Shown here one piece after another: positions 60,092 through 64,000 of a stretch of 64,000 nucleotides of DNA. The notes below the pieces were generated by a model. It saw only the letters and a program-made list of their open reading frames with translations. It was not told where the DNA came from and did no database searches. Position 1 is the stretch's first letter. Each line of letters opens with the position of its first letter. The position numbers were made by a program, and so were the translations under genes. Origin of the DNA: Patellaria atrata CBS 101060. Lineage: Eukaryota; Ascomycota; Dothideomycetes; Patellariales; Patellariaceae. The DNA lies in the NCBI GenBank assembly GCA_010093705.1, contig MU006092.1, positions 1,384,500 to 1,448,499 of the forward strand, read 5' to 3'.

Positions 60092-61947
60092 TTAAAGTTT
60101 TGCTTTGGCTTTGCCCTCGATAATGGCGGCGTCACGCTTAGCCCAATCCTTCATGACTTTACGCATGATTTTACCGCTAGCAAGCTGTGTTGATAGTTAG
60201 AATATGTGGTAGTAAGCTAGCCATAAAGGGACTGACCTTAGGGACTTCCTCCACGAATGCTATACCACCTACGAGTTGCTTGTGCTTGGCTACTTTGCCC
60301 TTCATCCATTCCTGGATGATTTTCTGAGACAACTGGCCCTTGGCGTGCTCTTTCAGTTGCACGTATGCACGTGGCCACTCTTGCTCATTCCTAATTACTG
60401 TTAGTTTTAATATAAGTAGTGGTTATTCAGAACATTGAGTATACAGTGTGATCCCGACGACTGCCGCGTCTGCTATGTCCTCGTGTTCTAACAACACCGC
60501 TTCTAATTCAGCTGGGGCTACTTGCAGTGCGTTGACTTTGATGAGCTCCTAGATAGTGTTAGCTTGATAATTCTGAAAGTTTTATCCTATGAATCTTACC
60601 TTTTTCCGGTCCACAATCCAAAACCAACCCTCCTTAACGATAGCAACATCTCCGGTTTTTAACCAACCATCCGGACTCAAAGACTCTTGTGTTGCACGTT
60701 CATTTCTCCAGTAACCTAAACACACCATGGGACCGCGTACATATATCTCGCCAGGTTGTCCATCTGCGACCTCTTTGCCGTCGTCATCGAGAAGCATGAT
60801 CTCGGAGTTTGGATCGAGTTGTCCAACGCTTCCAGAACTATTGACCATTAGCAGTGGTCTTAACAAAATAAATAAATACATACTCGTCCCAAAATCCAAA
60901 AGGAACGTGCACTGCTCCAGTTGTAACCTCCGTCATTCCCCAACCCTGATGAATCGTCATGTTGAACCTCTTACCAACATCATTCTGCAGCTCCTTCGAT
61001 AATGGAGCCGCACCGCATAGAACGTCTTTAACACTACTTATATCGTACTTGGCAGTTTCAGGGCGCTTGCTGAGCATAACCAGGATTGGAGGGGCTACAT
61101 GCAAGTGTGTGATCTTATAAGTTTGTAGTACTCGTAGGAACTCCTCATATCCGAACTGTTTCATAACATAAACAGGAACATGAAGCTTAATGGCCATGAT
61201 ATTGCACCATAACTGTCCGTAAGCATGATAAAGGGGCAAAAAGCCAACCCATCGTTCTGGTTCTCTTTCTTTTACATGAATATATTTCATGAATATGTGC
61301 TGTTCGGCGTTAGCCACAAGGTTGTAATGGCTCACCATCACACCTTTCGGGAGCCCTGTAGTCCCAGAGGAATAGTTGACGGTGGCAACTGTTCTCTTGG
61401 ATTCTTCCTCATCCATTCTTTTCCAGGAATACTGTTCGGCTTCTTCGGGCGTGCCGATCATACTACGCCAGTCTTGAACTCCATCAATCACGGGGTTAGG
61501 ATAGTCTGAAAATGCAAATATCCTAGATTTGGGAAATTTCGCAGTCTCAGCAGCTTCTAAAGCTTTATTAACTAGGGATGGATGTACTAATATCACTCTT
61601 GCTTCCGAGTTTGTGATCTGGTGAGCCATTTCAGGGACTGTATAGATTGGGTTCGCGCCTGTGAATACCCTTCTTGATCCAACAGCCCCTAAATATGCGA
61701 CAGGTACAAAGACGTGATTAGGGGTATATGTCATGAGGACTTCCCCGGGCTGTACCCCTAATCTGTCTAACCCTATTGCAAGTCTCTTGACCCACTGGAG
61801 AAGTTGTTTCGGCGATAAACTGGTGTTGGGGTTCTTGGAGTCGATCCATATCGGGCTGTCTGAAGGTTTTGATCCAGTAGGAAAGAGATATGTGAGAATA
61901 TCTACACCGGGGATGTCGATATCGGGAAAGGGCGATTTGTACACCAT
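60092..61947 (-). CDS. Peroxisomal acyl-CoA ligase (4-coumarate-CoA ligase-like)
   Basis: Exons 61947-60884, 60837-60600, 60548-60445, 60390-60237 and 60184-60092 give 550 residues, the usual size of ANL-family ligases; introns are 46-54 nt. Motifs in order: the ATP-binding P-loop YSSGTTGLPKG (about 193), FLPLYHAYG, the A5-like QGWGMTE, TGDVA and WFWIVDRKK hinge, then the C-terminal catalytic lysine region LASGKIMRK. The protein ends AKAKL, and AKL is a classic PTS1 signal, so a peroxisomal location is likely. The enzyme would activate a carboxylic acid (aryl, fatty or hydroxy acid) to its CoA thioester by way of an acyl-AMP. It is divergent from the SDR gene across 353 bp, which suggests coregulation. 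The substrate cannot be told from sequence. Confidence 0.92.
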
Positions 61948-62300
61948 ATTTGTTTAGGGCGGTGGTTTTCGTCTAATGTATGAATGGCGGTCTGAACTGT
62001 TTGCCGTTCTGTAAAACTTCGAGACTGAAGCACCTGAACATTCAGCAAATCCATAGCGATTCCCGTCCATCTTGAACATATCGAATTGATGGCTAGCGTT
62101 GCGGGAGCTTGGAGTTGCAGTGGTGAGCTGCCTGAGCTCTGGCGAGCCGGCTTTTGTCTGCCGAGGTCAAAGTGACAGAACGCATACGACTCCATACAGT
62201 ACTACAGTACACCATTCACGATGATTCAAAAGAAGCTATCATTTGTTCATTTTCATTTTTATCTTATTGCTAGTGAAGTGTCATATTTGTATCCACCATA
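61948..62300. promoter_or_regulatory. Shared divergent promoter, ligase / SDR
   Basis: 353 bp between two divergent start codons, compact enough for a bidirectional promoter. CG-rich words such as CGGAG or CGG triplets for a C6 factor are not convincingly paired. Confidence 0.5.
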
Positions 62301-63294
62301 ATGTCGGACCTTCCCAATTTCGAGCGCATGTTCCGCCTAGATGGCAAGATTGCGGTGGTTACTGGAGGTGGGATACCATCCTAGGAGTTCTACAATAGCA
62401 TATCTAATTCTGATATAGGTTCCAGAGGTCTCGGGCTTCACGCTGCGACCGCATTCCTACGCGCTGGCGCGAAGGCCGTCTTCATAACAGCTAGAAAAGC
62501 TGAGGGGGAGCAGGGCATCAATCAAGCTGTGGATAAGTTGAATAAGCTTGGACTTAAAGGCAAGGCCTTTGGTATACCGGCCAATGTTGCGCAAGAGTCG
62601 GAAATTGTTAGACTCGTTGAGGAAGTCAAGAAACATGAGGACAAGGTCGATATTCTAGTCGCAAATGCAGGTGCGACCTGGGGATCTCGTTTTGAGGACG
62701 CCCCAGATTCGAGCTCCCAAAAGATTTTAGACCTAAACGTTCGAGGTGTCTTTAATCTCGCCCAAAAGTCCGTAAAAATCTCCTCTGCCCGTATACTGGA
62801 CTCACTGACACTTTTGTCAGGTTTTCCCCCTTACTGGAGAAGGCGGGTACGCACGATGATCCTTCCCGAATCATTATTGTGAGCTCTACCGCTGGCACAA
62901 ACGTACCTCATGTGGGCGAACATGGCACCATCATGTACTCTGTATCAAAAGCAGCAGCGCATCATCTATCAAGAAATCTTGCGGTGGAGCTAGGACCGCG
63001 CAATATCACCACAAATACGGTCGCTCCAGGTTTCTTCCCATCCAAACTGGCAAATGGTCTTATTGAGATTCTAGGCGGTGAAAACGAACTGAATGACTCA
63101 AACCCTCGCCGTAGACTTGGTGTTCCAGAAGACATTGCGGGTGTGATGGTATTCTTGTGTTCTCGCGCAGGGAATTACATGTATGTGGACCCCTTATACT
63201 CCTCAGCGAGTCACTAATCATAAGCAGAAATGGAGAGGATATTGCGGTGGATGGTGGTGCACGCCTTGCAGCTGGTCGATTGACAAAGCTATGA
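62301..63294 (+). CDS. Short-chain dehydrogenase/reductase (SDR)
   Basis: Exons 62301-62367, 62419-62767, 62821-63180 and 63228-63294 give 280 residues; introns are 47-53 nt. The nucleotide-binding motif TGGSRGLG forms exactly at the first splice junction (about 20-27). NAG follows as LVANAGATWG, then the catalytic Ser in IIIVSSTAGT and YSVSK (Tyr about 177, Lys about 181). The motif order is that of classical SDRs using NAD(P)H to oxidise or reduce alcohols and ketones. The last exon supplies NGEDIAVDGGARL, the typical SDR end, and the protein finishes in TKL, which is a weak variant of PTS1. With the adjacent peroxisomal ligase and BVMO it probably works in one pathway. Start chosen at the first ATG, which gives the usual N-terminal length before the cofactor motif. 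Confidence 0.93.
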
Positions 63295-64000
63295 TAGCTT
63301 GACATATAAATACCCCATATCCGCTATTCCAAGATCCTGGTATATACTTTGTACTTATGTTAGGGATTTTTGTCTTTGTCTCAAACCTTTTCATAGCATT
63401 AGTTGAATTACTAAATTCGGACACTAAACCTTTAGCTCAAAAATAATTTCATTACGAGTAATTTACGTTTCATATCTGAAATTTCCCCATACTTTCGAGT
63501 GTGGCGTCTCCCGCTTAACGTCTTCCATCCCCAACGCGCCTTTAAACCCTTTCACCTTTAAACCACACTACATGCTTGAACAACCGTGTAGACTGATTCG
63601 TGTTATAGCTTTGAGTTACTGGATCCGACTCAGTTCTCCCCACTCCCCACATTTGTCCCTCGCTGAACGTTTTGCGGGGTGTAGTTCTTGCGGAAATTCC
63701 AAGTGGATGACTTTATACGTTTCTGTATTGATCGCGAATAGCAATAGTCCAAGCTAACAGACCACCACCTAACATAGTCACGGGTTTGTATTCTCGAATG
63801 TACGGTTGTTCGGCTTATCACTACACCTTTATATTAGCTCCCAGGTGTGCTGACCTGATTTAGGGTATATCAACTCGAGCAAAATGGTTCTCACAATGTT
63901 TCCAACAACAATCTCTAAAAAATACTCGTGTCCGAGTTGAATCTTCAATTAGGGGCTGAGCATAGAGTAGGTCAGAGAGATCAGGAGATTATTATTCGAC
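63295..64000. other. Right-edge intergenic region
   Basis: About 700 bp downstream of the SDR gene. No ORF with support. Confidence 0.5.

Noticed and set aside
1-64000. Retrovirus-like or other capsid-bearing elements
   Set aside because: I saw no reverse transcriptase, integrase, capsid or long direct terminal repeats anywhere in the window.

Overview
The window reads as nuclear DNA of a filamentous ascomycete (Pezizomycotina). The coding genes are split by short GT-AG introns (46-71 nt), and several belong to fungus-only families: a Crh-type cell-wall transglycosylase, Mtc1, Rtc1/Sea2, an HMT1-type vacuolar ABC transporter, a TAM-type methyltransferase and a Zn2Cys6 regulator. Dense gene blocks alternate with AT-rich deserts. 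Decayed genes in the window carry stops at CAG, CAA or CGA-type codons, as expected after RIP-like C-to-T mutation. A helotialean fungus is possible, but that is an inference I cannot prove from sequence alone.

Layout. 1-6.7 kb: a decayed low-complexity coding stretch, one small conserved gene and a decayed BTB/POZ gene. 6.7-8.2 kb: GPI-anchored Crh/GH16 enzyme. 8.2-13.6 kb: a desert with one small Cys-rich ORF and a strongly purine-biased tract. 13.6-24.9 kb: a gene-rich core with a GT8 glycosyltransferase, MTC1, a large AT-hook protein (interrupted by a 100-N gap that looks artefactual) and an Srk1/Rck2-like kinase. 28.8-39.4 kb: a damaged TAM methyltransferase, HMT1 and RTC1, the last two divergent. 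40.7-41.5 kb: an orphan coiled-coil gene. 41.5-51.7 kb: a 10-kb region without protein genes. It is built from diverged promoter-like modules repeating about every 400-500 bp, runs forward in the left half and inverted in the right half, and holds three copies of one MITE and a decayed tRNA-like sequence. 51.7-63.3 kb: a Zn2Cys6 regulator, a Baeyer-Villiger monooxygenase, a 0.9-kb palindromic repeat element, a peroxisomal acyl-CoA ligase and an SDR.

How the genes fit together. Most core genes are housekeeping: wall remodelling, Golgi or ER trafficking, TORC1 signalling through SEACIT/SEACAT, and stress kinase and metal detoxification. The right end looks like a small metabolic island: the acyl-CoA ligase (C-terminal AKL) and the SDR share a 353-bp divergent promoter, with a BVMO and a C6 regulator next door. 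This would suit oxidation of a ketone followed by CoA activation of an acid in the peroxisome.

The features I find most unusual are the inverted array of TATA/pyrimidine modules at 42.2-50.8 kb, the N-gap that closes in frame on a 19-bp overlap, the methyltransferase whose post-I core motif is replaced by an 18-nt GT...AG remnant, and the large palindrome with 12-bp repeats in one arm.
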